A stretch of DNA of 26,159 nt from NCBI GenBank assembly GCA_046732855.1, contig JBKPNX010000067.1, positions 1 to 26,159 of the forward strand, given 5' to 3'. Below the pieces are notes generated by a model. It ran no database searches. It saw nothing but the letters and a program-made list of their open reading frames with translations, and was not told the origin of the DNA. The DNA is from JBKPNX01 sp046732855. GTDB taxonomy: Bacteria; Pseudomonadota; Alphaproteobacteria; Geminicoccales; Geminicoccaceae. Made by a program: the position numbers and the translations under genes. Positions within the stretch are counted from its first letter, which is position 1; each line of letters starts with the position of its first letter. Of this stretch, positions 8,667-16,707 are shown piece by piece.

Positions 8667-9830
8667 CTATTCGAGGCGGAAGTGCTTGGACAGCGCCAGA
8701 CCCTGGCGCTGGTACGACGAGCCGATGTTCGCACCGTACAGGCGATCGGGCCGGGCGATCAGGCGTTCGTAGACCAGATGGCCGACCCGCTGGCCGTCCT
8801 CGAGCATGAACGGCACCTCGTGCGAGCGCACCTCGAGCACCGCCCGGGTGCCTTCCCCGCCCGCGTCCGCATGGCCGAAGCCTGGATCGAAAAAGCCGGC
8901 GTAGTGCACGCGAAACTCGCCCATCGCCGTATCGTAGGCGAGCATCTCGGCAGCGTGATCAGCGGGCACGCGCACCGCCTCCTTGGAGGCGAGAATGTAG
9001 AACTCGCCGGGATCCAGCATGAGCGTGCGCGCCGGGCTGGCGCGTAGCACGTGCCAGAAATCGTCCGGCGGATAATGGCGCAGCCGGCGCAGATCGATCA
9101 GGCCGGCGTGCTTCCTCGCCCGGTAGCCGATCACCGAGCCCGGTCCGGCGCCGGCCAGGTCCACCGTGATCGGGATGCCGCCTCGGATGCCGGCGCGCTC
9201 CGGCGCCGGCTCGAGCAGGCCGTCGCGCTCGTTCAGGCGGCGCATGGCGTCGTCGCTGGACAGTGGCGAGCCGCGCTTGATCCGGATCTGGTTCAGCCGG
9301 TCGGCCTTCCGCACCAGGATGCTGAAGGTGCGCGGCGAGATCTCGGCGTAGAGCGGTCCGTGATAGTTGGCGCGCACCCGGTCGAATTCGGCGCTGCGGT
9401 CGGTGATCAGCCGCGTGAACACGTCGATCCGGCCGATCGAGCTCTTGGGGTTGGCGATCGCCGAGACCCGCTTGCGCAGCGCCAGGCACTCGAGCAGCGG
9501 CACGATGTAGACGCAGCCCTTCTCGAGCACCGCGCCGGCATCGTCGAGCGGGAAGTCGTGCATGGCGAGCGCGTCGATCTTGTCCTGGACGGTCGCCGTC
9601 GCGCCGGGCAGAAAGCTCGCGCGCACGCGATACACGCGGGCGCCGAGCCGCAAATCGAGGCTCGCAGGCTGGAGTTGATCCGGCTCGATCGGCTCCGTCG
9701 CCCGGATCTCGCGGCTGTGCTCGATCAGGGCCTTGAGATACTGGGCCGGCAACAGGCCGGTGGCATGCTGCGGCTCGGCCTCGGCTGGCTCCGAGCCCTC
9801 GAACAGCAGCGTATCTGACGCTTCGGCCAT
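8667..9830 (-). CDS. dcd: 2'-deoxycytidine 5'-triphosphate deaminase, two-domain type (387 aa)
   Basis: This enzyme converts dCTP to dUTP for thymidylate synthesis. It is about twice the length of the enterobacterial enzyme (about 190 residues) because it carries two dUTPase-fold halves, the form usual in alphaproteobacteria. In the first half the active-site elements are readable: QPASLDLRLG (54-63), KSSIGRID with the Ser-Ser-x-x-Arg phosphate-binding motif (129-136), YAEISPRTFS with the probable catalytic Glu163, and NQIRI with Gln181. The second half repeats the theme more loosely (DPGEFYILASKE, YAGFFDPGFG, AVLEVRSHEVPF, EDGQRVG). GGGAGG lies upstream of the ATG at a somewhat long spacing. 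Confidence 0.93.
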   Translation of the reverse strand: MAEASDTLLFEGSEPAEAEPQHATGLLPAQYLKALIEHSREIRATEPIEPDQLQPASLDLRLGARVYRVRASFLPGATATVQDKIDALAMHDFPLDDAGAVLEKGCVYIVPLLECLALRKRVSAIANPKSSIGRIDVFTRLITDRSAEFDRVRANYHGPLYAEISPRTFSILVRKADRLNQIRIKRGSPLSSDDAMRRLNERDGLLEPAPERAGIRGGIPITVDLAGAGPGSVIGYRARKHAGLIDLRRLRHYPPDDFWHVLRASPARTLMLDPGEFYILASKEAVRVPADHAAEMLAYDTAMGEFRVHYAGFFDPGFGHADAGGEGTRAVLEVRSHEVPFMLEDGQRVGHLVYERLIARPDRLYGANIGSSYQRQGLALSKHFRLE

Positions 9831-10233
9831 CCGTGCGCTTCACCTCCCACCGCCAGCTTAAAGGAGACGCATCCGCGCGAGGAAGCATATTTGCCGCACA
9901 ATCCGCTCAGCCGTTGTCCACAGGGACGGAGAGCAGATCAGCCATCGTCGACAAGGGCTTGATATGAACCATGCACATCGGGACGAGATTTTACCGGTTT
10001 TGCGGAATATTCTGAGCGCACGCATTCACGAGCTCGATTGCTCGAGCCACCGGCTGGAGCGGTTGACGCGCCCGGCCGACCGTGACCGCGCGCGGGTGAC
10101 ACGCGCCGCCCTCTGCCGTAAGCTCGATGGCAAAATCGCAGGCGCCGCCGGCGCCAGCTCATGGCCGCCGAGCGGAGCGCGCGGCAGGTTCGCACTGGGA
10201 GAACCGGCATTCCGGCAGCGGGGGAGCATCGCG
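9831..10233. other. Divergent promoter region between dcd and aldehyde dehydrogenase
   Basis: These 403 bases separate two divergently transcribed genes. The part around 9885-10020 is noticeably AT-richer than its surroundings (for example GATTTTACCGGTTTTGCGGAA near 9990), as expected of promoters. An open frame starting at 9964 continues in frame into the aldehyde dehydrogenase but encodes no recognisable sequence. No operator or riboswitch was identified. Confidence 0.45.
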
Positions 10234-11670
10234 ATGGCACTCAAGCCTCACCTGATCGGCGGCGCATGGGTCGAGGGCACCGAAGCCCAAGACGACCTCA
10301 ATCCATCCGATCTCAGCGACGTGGTCGGCAGCTACGCGCGCGCCGATCGGGCGCTGGCCGAGCAGGCGATCGCCGCCGCCAAGGCGGCCTTTCCCGCGTG
10401 GTCGAGGAGCACGCCGCAGCAGCGCTTTGATCTGTTGGACGCGGTCGGCGACGAGATCCTGAAGCGCCGGCAGGAGTTGGGCGAGCTGCTGTCGCGCGAG
10501 GAGGGCAAGCCGCTCGCCGACGGCGTGGGCGAGGCCGGGCGCGCCGGGCAGATCTTCAAGTTCTTCGCCGGCGAAGCGCTGCGTCTTGCCGGCGAGCGGG
10601 TACCCTCGGTGCGGCCAGGGGTCGAGGTCGACGTCTACCGCGAGCCGCTCGGGGTGGTCGGGCTGATCACGCCCTGGAACTTCCCGCTCGCGATTCCCGC
10701 CTGGAAGGTCGCGCCTGCGCTCGCCTACGGCAACACGGTGGTGCTCAAGCCGGCCGACCTGGTGCCCGCCTCGGCCTGGGCGATCGCGGAGATCCTGCAC
10801 AAGCACGGCGCGCCGGAGGGCGTGTTCAACCTGGTCATGGGACGCGGCTCGGTGGTCGGCGAGGCGATCCTCGACTCGCCCGAGATCGCGGCCGTGAGCT
10901 TCACGGGCTCGGTCGATACCGGCGGGCACATCGCGCAGAAGTGCGCCGCGCGCCTCGCCAAGTTCCAGCTCGAGATGGGTAGCAAGAACCCGCTCGTGGT
11001 GCTGGATGATGCCGATCTCGGCGTCGCGGTTAACTGCGCGCTGAATGGCGCCTTCTTCCAGACCGGGCAGCGCTGCACCGCCTCGTCGCGCCTGATCGTC
11101 ACCGAACAGATTCACGACCGCTTCGTCGCGGCGATGATCGAGGGCATGAAGCAGCTCAAAGTCGACCATGCGCTCAAGCCCGGAACTCAGGTCGGTCCGG
11201 CGGTCGACCAGAAGCAGCTCGACCAGGACCTGCGCTACATCACGCTCGGCCAGGAGGAAGGCGGCAGGCTCGCCTTCGGCGGCGAGCGGCTGAAGCGCGA
11301 GACCGAGGGTTATTACCTGCAGCCCGCGCTGATCACAGAGACCACCAACCAGATGCGGATCAATCGCGAGGAGGTGTTCGGCCCGGTCGCCTCGGTGATC
11401 CGGGTCAACGATTACGACGAGGCCCTTGCGGTCGCCAACGACAGCTCGTTCGGCCTGTCCTGGGGCATCTGCACCACCTCGCTGAGGCACGCGAGCCACT
11501 TCAAGCGCAACGCCGAGGCGGGTCTCGTGATGGTCAACCTGCCGACCGCCGGCGTCGACTATCACGTGCCGTTCGGCGGTCGCAAAGGCTCGAGCTACGG
11601 GCCGCGCGAGCAGGGGCGCTACGCGGTCGAGTTCTACACCACGGTCAAGACCGCCTATACCGCGCCCTGA
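10234..11670 (+). CDS. NAD(P)-dependent aldehyde dehydrogenase (478 aa)
   Basis: This is a member of the aldehyde dehydrogenase superfamily, which oxidises an aldehyde to its acid. The catalytic thiol is Cys281 in GQRCTASSRL and the general base is Glu247 in LEMGSKNP. The cofactor-binding motifs TPWNFPLAIPAWK, VLKPADLVPAS and SFTGSVDTG are intact. MALKPHLIGGAWVEG at the start and DYHVPFGGRKGSSYGPREQG near the end resemble alpha-ketoglutarate-semialdehyde dehydrogenases, which act in pentose, hydroxyproline or glucarate breakdown. This is a subfamily impression only. The ATG at 10234 is preferred over upstream in-frame starts because GGGGGA lies eight bases before it and the protein then has normal length. 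Confidence 0.9.
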   Translation: MALKPHLIGGAWVEGTEAQDDLNPSDLSDVVGSYARADRALAEQAIAAAKAAFPAWSRSTPQQRFDLLDAVGDEILKRRQELGELLSREEGKPLADGVGEAGRAGQIFKFFAGEALRLAGERVPSVRPGVEVDVYREPLGVVGLITPWNFPLAIPAWKVAPALAYGNTVVLKPADLVPASAWAIAEILHKHGAPEGVFNLVMGRGSVVGEAILDSPEIAAVSFTGSVDTGGHIAQKCAARLAKFQLEMGSKNPLVVLDDADLGVAVNCALNGAFFQTGQRCTASSRLIVTEQIHDRFVAAMIEGMKQLKVDHALKPGTQVGPAVDQKQLDQDLRYITLGQEEGGRLAFGGERLKRETEGYYLQPALITETTNQMRINREEVFGPVASVIRVNDYDEALAVANDSSFGLSWGICTTSLRHASHFKRNAEAGLVMVNLPTAGVDYHVPFGGRKGSSYGPREQGRYAVEFYTTVKTAYTAP

Positions 11671-11927
11671 TCATCCTGGTTGGCGGCGCGGGCATCCTGC
11701 TCCCCGCCGACCGGGACTTAGTTAGAGCCGATGACCGAGCATCTCGGCCTGCGCACGGCGTGAGCCGCGAGCGGGGGCATAGCGTGCGGTCGTGGTTGGA
11801 CGCCATCAGGCGTGTCGCCGTAGCGTCCGCCGACCATTCCGGTCGGAGAACCGCGCGGCGTGGCAGGAGCAGGATCTGTCCTGCCAGGCAGGGCCTGAAG
11901 GCGATCCGGCTGCAGGCGTAAGAGCGA

Positions 11928-12404
11928 TCACCAGGGCTTGAGCGCGAGACCGTAGAGTGCGGCGAGGACGGCGCCGAGCGCAAGCCAGATGGTGCGTGCA
12001 TAATCGTGGTACGTCTTGAGCATCTGTCGATCCGCCTCGCCGCCATCGCGCAGATACAGCTCGATGAAGAAGAAGATCGGGGGCAACACGATCCAGCCGG
12101 CAACCAGCAGGCCCGGGAGACTGAGCGCAGGCAGGCACTTGCCGCGCGCACAGCCGACGTAGTCCCACGTCAGCCACACCACCGCCAGCGTGACCAGGAT
12201 TCCGAGGAGCGCCAGTCCGAAGGCGGGGTTTCCCAGGGCGATTGGCAGATTTTGCCAACGCCACCGCGGCGGCGCTCGTTCGTCCGTCTGCTCCAGGACC
12301 TGACCGATCTCGTCGGCGATCTCGCGTGCCGTAGCGGTGACATCGCTACGGCGCGCTTCGATCAGGTCGGCGATGGCATTCAACTGGCGGCGGGTAAGCT
12401 CCAC
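11928..12404 (-). CDS. Hypothetical three-helix membrane protein (158 aa)
   Basis: I do not recognise a named family. The N-terminal 45 residues are amphipathic and charged (RRQLNAIADLIEARRSD … REIADEIGQVLEQ) and may form a helix or coiled coil. Three membrane segments follow, at about 60-80 (FGLALLGILVTLAVVWLTW), 96-118 (LPGLLVAGWIVLPPIFFFI) and 138-156. A small loop between the first two holds CARGKC, a possible disulphide or metal pair. The start is a GTG with GAGGA seven bases upstream. It is a real-looking single gene, convergent with the aldehyde dehydrogenase. Confidence 0.7.
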   Translation of the reverse strand: MELTRRQLNAIADLIEARRSDVTATAREIADEIGQVLEQTDERAPPRWRWQNLPIALGNPAFGLALLGILVTLAVVWLTWDYVGCARGKCLPALSLPGLLVAGWIVLPPIFFFIELYLRDGGEADRQMLKTYHDYARTIWLALGAVLAALYGLALKPW

Positions 12405-12558
12405 GACAGGTTCCTCGAGCTTGTTCGCTCAGGATGCCTTGCCTATGACAGGCCAGCAAGCGGCGCGGCCGCTGGGGATTTCGTTGGCGCAATCGTGTGG
12501 GTGCCGGTCCGTGAGCGTGCGCGCTCAACATCGCTGACCGGCCTAATCCGGCTCGCGC

Positions 12559-13863
12559 TCAGCCCAGCACCGAGAAGCTGCTTTCCGGGTTGACCTGACG
12601 CCGGCGCGAGAAAAAGCCGAGGTTGAGCGTGCGGTCGGTGCGCGCGAGGCGGAAAGGAAGGGGATCGCGGTCGTGGTCGCGGCCCTGCTCGCAGGCGCTG
12701 ATCAGCTCGGCCATCATCGCGCCGACCACGGGCGCGTTCTTGAACTGGTTGCCGCTCGTGCCGACCGCCATGTAGAAGCCGCCCACATCCGACTTGTCGT
12801 AGATCGGGATCCAGTCCTCGGTGACGTCGTACAGGTCGACCACGCCCTTCACCGGGCTGGTGACCGGCAGACCCGGGATCCGCTGCGCGACCCTTTGCAC
12901 CTGGACCTGCCACTGCTCCGAGAAGTTGCGCTCGTAATCGTCCGGGTCGACCCACTCGCGCGGATCGCACGGCGGGTCTTCGCTGCCGATCAGCAGGTGG
13001 TTGCCGATTTCCGGCCGGCAGTAGCAGCCGATGTCGGAATCCGAGGTCACGAGGCCCGCCCGCTCGAAGTCGAAGCTCGCCGGGAAGGGCACGTGCGCCA
13101 CCTCCTGCTTGAGTGCGCGGGTCGTGATGTTCATGCCGGCCAGGGCGCCGGCCATGCGGTTGACCTTGGACGAGTGCGGGCCGGCGACGTTGACCACGAT
13201 CGGCGCGTCGATTGCCTCGCCCGAGGCCAGAGTGACGCCGGCGACGCGGCCTCCCGCGCGCCGGATCTCGACCACGTTGGCGTTGAAGCGGAACTTCGCG
13301 CCCCGCGCCTCCGCCGCCCGCTGGCCATTGTGCGCGGCGAGCTGCGGGTCGCTGACGTAGCCGGCGCAGGGGAAGAACACCGCGCCGAGGCTCCCGGCCT
13401 CGGTGGGCTCGCCGAACGCCGGGTCGTCCGGCCGCTTGGTTGGGCCGAAGGCGCGCAGGTCATAGAACGGGAAGCGCGCTGCGATTCGCTCGGGCGCCCA
13501 GTCCTCCCACGGGATGCCGAGCGCGTCCTGTTGCGCGCAGACCGACCGCAGGTACCCGTTCGCCGCGGTCTTCATCACCAGGCAGCCGGTCTTGTGGAAC
13601 GCGGCGAGCCCGCGCTCGTCGGGCACGCCCAGGTAGCCCGCCCAGTCGTCCCAATGGAAGAACGCCTCGTAAGCGAGGGCCGAGCCGTCGAAGGTCGAGT
13701 AGTGGGTGCGGATGATCGCGCACGAGCCGCCGGTCGAGCCGTAGCCCGCCGCTGGCAGTCGGTCGACATCGAGCGTCCGCCAGCCGCGCTTGGCCAGCTC
13801 GAACGCGGTGCACGCGCCGATGATGCCGGCGCCGATCACGATCGCGTCGTAGCTCTCGCTCAT
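12559..13863 (-). CDS. FAD-dependent oxidoreductase, DAO/glycine-sarcosine oxidase family (434 aa)
   Basis: This flavoenzyme oxidises the C-N bond of an amine or amino acid. The FAD-binding Rossmann motif IVIGAGIIGACTAFELAKRG is at residues 8-27, and GSTGGSCAIIRTHYS follows as the second flavin contact. Late in the chain are VKGVVDLYDVTEDWIPIYD and GGFYMAVGTSGNQFKNAPVVG, the C-terminal flavin-binding region of this family. The open frame extends upstream to 13950, but the ATG at 13863 begins directly before the FAD motif and is chosen. The substrate cannot be read; dimethylglycine/sarcosine-like compounds or D-amino acids are possible. It is transcribed away from the adenylate cyclase gene. 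Confidence 0.85.
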   Translation of the reverse strand: MSESYDAIVIGAGIIGACTAFELAKRGWRTLDVDRLPAAGYGSTGGSCAIIRTHYSTFDGSALAYEAFFHWDDWAGYLGVPDERGLAAFHKTGCLVMKTAANGYLRSVCAQQDALGIPWEDWAPERIAARFPFYDLRAFGPTKRPDDPAFGEPTEAGSLGAVFFPCAGYVSDPQLAAHNGQRAAEARGAKFRFNANVVEIRRAGGRVAGVTLASGEAIDAPIVVNVAGPHSSKVNRMAGALAGMNITTRALKQEVAHVPFPASFDFERAGLVTSDSDIGCYCRPEIGNHLLIGSEDPPCDPREWVDPDDYERNFSEQWQVQVQRVAQRIPGLPVTSPVKGVVDLYDVTEDWIPIYDKSDVGGFYMAVGTSGNQFKNAPVVGAMMAELISACEQGRDHDRDPLPFRLARTDRTLNLGFFSRRRQVNPESSFSVLG

Positions 13864-14223
13864 GGGCCGCCCTGCTCGCTCCGCCGCTGGCATCCTACGA
13901 CTTGGACCGGCGGCAAAGCGAGAATCTTGTGGCGCGGCCCCGGGAGGCATCCCCGATCGGGATCCAGGGCCCGTCCTCCGCTTGATGGAAGTAACGGAAG
14001 ACCGGCGTGCGCGAAGCTCAGGGGTGAGGAGCGATGCCCGGGCGGTCCGCGCGGGCCAGCCCCGCGAGCGAGACCCCTACCGTCAGGCTGAGCGCGCTCA
14101 GTCGTGAGCTGCCAAGACAGTCTGTCCTTGCCGATTGAACCGGCGTGTGAAGTCGCTCATAGTCGACGCGCGACCAGGGGGGTAATGCTCCGGATCACGG
14201 AGCGCTCGAGAGAAGCCGCGCCC
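13864..14223. other. Divergent promoter region, 360 bp
   Basis: This separates the FAD oxidoreductase (-) from the adenylate cyclase (+). It contains the 14-bp perfect palindrome listed separately and an alternative in-frame ATG for the cyclase at about 14185 preceded by GGGGGG. Nothing else was recognised. Confidence 0.4.
14088..14101. promoter_or_regulatory. 14-bp perfect palindrome, possible operator
   Basis: CTGAGCGCGCTCAG reads the same on both strands. It lies about 120-225 bases from the two divergent starts, a plausible place for a regulator binding site. Short palindromes arise by chance in GC-rich DNA, so the assignment is weak. Confidence 0.25.
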
Positions 14224-15993
14224 ATGTCCGAAGCGTCGTTCGCCACGCCGCGTCGCCAGCGTTCGGCGATCCTGTTCGCCGACGTGCACGGCTACAGCCG
14301 GCTCATGGCCAAAAACGAGGAACGCACCTATCAGCGGGTGACCCAGGCGGTCAGGCTGATCCGGTCGCTGATCGGCGACTACGGCGGTCACGTCGAGCAT
14401 GTCGCCGGCGACGGCATCCTCGCCCTGTTCGAGAGCGCCGCCCAGGCGCTCCAGTTCGCGGTAGCGATTCAGCGCGAGTTCCGCAACGAGGCGGTGTGGG
14501 CGGCGGACGACGAGCCGATCGCGTTTCGCATCGGCATCAACGTCGGCGAGGTGCTGCTCGGCGGCGAGGCCAACGTGCAGGGTCACAGCGTCAATGTCGC
14601 GGCGCGCATTCAGGCGCTCGCCCAGCCGGGGGGCATCTGCATCACCAAAGCCGTGCAGCGCGCGGTGCGCGACACGCTTGGCATCGCGATGCGCAAGCTT
14701 GGTCCGCAAAGCCTGAAGAACATCACCGAGCCGATCGAGGTGTTCGCGATCGACGTCAACGGGCCGCCCCTGCCGGTCTCGGCCGACCTGCCGCAGTCGC
14801 CGAGCGAACTCATTCGTCCCTTCGTTGAAGCTTCGGTGGCAGTGCTGCCGATGGAAAACCTCTCGGATGACCCACGCAACGGTCATTTATGCGACGGCTT
14901 CACTGGCGACATCATCACCAACCTGAGCCGTTTTCGCGATCTCCTGGTGATCGCCCGACATTCCACCTTCCTGTTCAAGCACCGGGATCTGCCGTCCTCC
15001 GAAATCGCCGGCCAACTCGGCGTGCGCTATCTCATGACCGGCGGTCTGCAGCGTTCCGGGCGCAAGCTCCGGCTCCGGGTGCAGCTCGCCGAGGCCGAGA
15101 CGGATCGGGTGATCTGGTCGGACCGCTACGACGGCAGCCTGGACGACCTGTTCGCGTTCCAGGATGACGTCACCGCCATGATCGCGACCCGCCTCGCGGT
15201 CCAGATCAGCGCCGCGGAGCAGCGACGCCTGCTCGCCGAGAACCCGCCGGAGCTGCGCGCCTACGGCCTGATCCTGCGCGGCCAGGACCTGAGCCTGCGC
15301 TACCGCCAGGAAGCCAATCTGCACGCCCGCCGGCTGTTCGAGCACGCGGCGGAGATCGACCCCGACTACGGCCGCTGCTACGCCGGCATGTCACGCACCT
15401 TCAATCTCGCCTGGCGTTATCATTGGACCCCGGAGCCGGGGGCAGCGCTCGACAAGGCCGTGGATCTCGCGAATGCGGCGATCGGCTACGACAGCCTGGA
15501 CGCGCGCGGCTTCGGCGAGCTCGGGTTCGCCCGCCTGTACAAGAAGCACCATGACGAGTCGCTCACCGCCTATCGTCGCGCGGTCGAGCTCAATCCTAAC
15601 GATGCCGATCTGCTCGCTGAAATGGGTGACGCCATGACCTATTGCGGTCAGACCGCGCACGCGATCGACTTGCTGAAGCGGGCCATGCGGCTGAACCCAT
15701 ACTATCCCGATTGGTATCTGTGGTACCTCGGTGAAGCCTATTTTTATGCTTTCGACTACGAGGGAGCGATAAACACGTTACACCAGATGCGTGATCAGTC
15801 GGAGGCGCACCGTCTGCTGGCATCGAGCTACGCCCATCTGGGGGCGATGAAGGACGCTAGGCATCACGCGCAACAAGTCATGCGCATCCATCCGAATTTC
15901 TCTTTGGAACACTGGAGCAACGTGCCGCCGAACAAAGATCCCCACGAGAACGAGATCTTCATCGAGGGCCTGCGCAAGGCTGGCCTGCGCTAG
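14224..15993 (+). CDS. Class III adenylate/guanylate cyclase with TolB-like and TPR regions (589 aa)
   Basis: The N-terminal domain (about 12-180) is a class III nucleotidyl cyclase. ILFADVHGYSRLM supplies the first metal Asp (Asp20), HVAGDGILALF the second (Asp63), and HSVNVAARIQ the transition-state Asn124 and Arg128. The middle region (about 205-335; VAVLPMENLSDDP, ITNLSRFRDLLVIARHS, YLMTGGLQRSGRKLRLRVQL) is the TolB-amino-terminal-like domain often found in these proteins. The rest is a series of TPR-like helical repeats (RLFEHAAEIDPDYGRCYAG, AYRRAVELNPNDADLLAEMG, LLKRAMRLNPYYPDWYLWYL). It probably makes cAMP in response to an unknown cue. Start choice is uncertain; about 13 codons could be added. 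Confidence 0.9.
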   Translation: MSEASFATPRRQRSAILFADVHGYSRLMAKNEERTYQRVTQAVRLIRSLIGDYGGHVEHVAGDGILALFESAAQALQFAVAIQREFRNEAVWAADDEPIAFRIGINVGEVLLGGEANVQGHSVNVAARIQALAQPGGICITKAVQRAVRDTLGIAMRKLGPQSLKNITEPIEVFAIDVNGPPLPVSADLPQSPSELIRPFVEASVAVLPMENLSDDPRNGHLCDGFTGDIITNLSRFRDLLVIARHSTFLFKHRDLPSSEIAGQLGVRYLMTGGLQRSGRKLRLRVQLAEAETDRVIWSDRYDGSLDDLFAFQDDVTAMIATRLAVQISAAEQRRLLAENPPELRAYGLILRGQDLSLRYRQEANLHARRLFEHAAEIDPDYGRCYAGMSRTFNLAWRYHWTPEPGAALDKAVDLANAAIGYDSLDARGFGELGFARLYKKHHDESLTAYRRAVELNPNDADLLAEMGDAMTYCGQTAHAIDLLKRAMRLNPYYPDWYLWYLGEAYFYAFDYEGAINTLHQMRDQSEAHRLLASSYAHLGAMKDARHHAQQVMRIHPNFSLEHWSNVPPNKDPHENEIFIEGLRKAGLR

Positions 15994-16043
15994 GATTGCG
16001 CTGGCGCCTCAATCGGATCAGCCGCGGCCAAGTGGCGTCAGGT

Positions 16044-16616
16044 TTAGTCCCAATCGCCCCGCCGCAGGCGCGCGCTGGCACCGCTCAGCCGCGCGCTGGC
16101 GCCACTGAGGCGCGCGCTGGCACCGCTGATCCGGGCGCTGGCCCCGCTCAGACGAGCGCTGGCGCCGGCATAGGAGCCGAGCGGATCCGCACCCAAGGTC
16201 GCATCCAGGAGGATTTCCGTGAGCGGGCCGCTCTCGACATCAAGACGGAGCGAGAAATCACCCTTGTCATATTCCCAATAGTTGAGACCTCCGGCAAATT
16301 CCCAATCTCGTCCCGCCTCGTCGCTGTCATCGATCGTCGGCGGGACGGCCACGGGGACCCCGGCTCCGTGGACCAGCATGATCACTGGCCTTGGGAGGTC
16401 GTAGTAGTGCCCCTCGAAGCTGAACCCATAGATGCGCGCCAGGCGCGCGTTCGCCGCGCTTAGCTGCGCCCTCAGGAACTGGTTTGCGCCAAGATTCTGG
16501 AGGCCGGCCGGTCCTGACCCGGCGCCACCCGCAGGTATGTTGAGCTGGATCTCGGTGATCGTGCGGCCGTAGAGTTTGATCAGGCTCGGGCTTAAGATCG
16601 ACTCACCAGTAGACAT
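16044..16616 (-). CDS. Repeat-tailed protein, candidate multi-core RiPP precursor (190 aa)
   Basis: I do not recognise a named family. Residues 1-149 look like a small folded or leader domain (ITEIQLNIPAGG, FSFEGHYYDLPRPVIMLVHG, WEFAGGLNYWEYDKGDFSL, PLTEILLDATLG). Residues 151-185 are five uninterrupted heptapeptides: GASARLS, GASARIS, GASARLS, GASARLS, GASARLR, then RGDWD and stop. There is no cysteine anywhere. The ATG has a very strong site (GAGAGGAG, 9 bases upstream), stronger than those of its neighbours. It is the last gene of a same-strand run with YcaO, TfuA and a metallopeptidase. A precursor role, with the repeats as cores and Ser or the backbone as modification target, is inference. 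A structural repeat protein is the alternative. Confidence 0.75.
   Translation of the reverse strand: MSTGESILSPSLIKLYGRTITEIQLNIPAGGAGSGPAGLQNLGANQFLRAQLSAANARLARIYGFSFEGHYYDLPRPVIMLVHGAGVPVAVPPTIDDSDEAGRDWEFAGGLNYWEYDKGDFSLRLDVESGPLTEILLDATLGADPLGSYAGASARLSGASARISGASARLSGASARLSGASARLRRGDWD
16062..16166 (-). repeat. Five tandem 21-bp coding repeats (GASAR[LI][SR])
   Basis: Units lie at 16146-16166, 16125-16145, 16104-16124, 16083-16103 and 16062-16082. All stay in frame with no indel. Between units the Gly, Arg, Leu, third Ala and last Ser codons vary mostly at silent positions (Gly as GGC/GGG/GGT; Arg as CGT/CGG/CGC). The encoded residues change only at Leu to Ile once and at the final Ser to Arg. 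Confidence 0.97.
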
Positions 16617-16707
16617 GCAACAAAACTCCTCTCCGACAAATTTTACGAGAATTTAGCCGACAGCCTACCGTTTGGCAACCTTCAATCTCAAGTTTCCAGC
16701 GTGCGTC

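Noticed and set aside
9914..9922. TTGTCCACA, one base from a DnaA box, next to dcd
   Set aside because: Only a single imperfect copy was seen; no cluster, no AT-rich unwinding element and no dnaA or parAB nearby.
9964..10233. N-terminal extension of the aldehyde dehydrogenase by 90 residues
   Set aside because: The extension is low-complexity and unlike the family, while the ATG at 10234 has a good ribosome-binding site and gives normal length.
15996..16463. Open frame on the plus strand rich in RAGAT/AGTA repeats
   Set aside because: It is antisense to the GASARLS repeats and the leader, has no ribosome-binding site, and its repetition simply mirrors the real gene, which has a strong Shine-Dalgarno.
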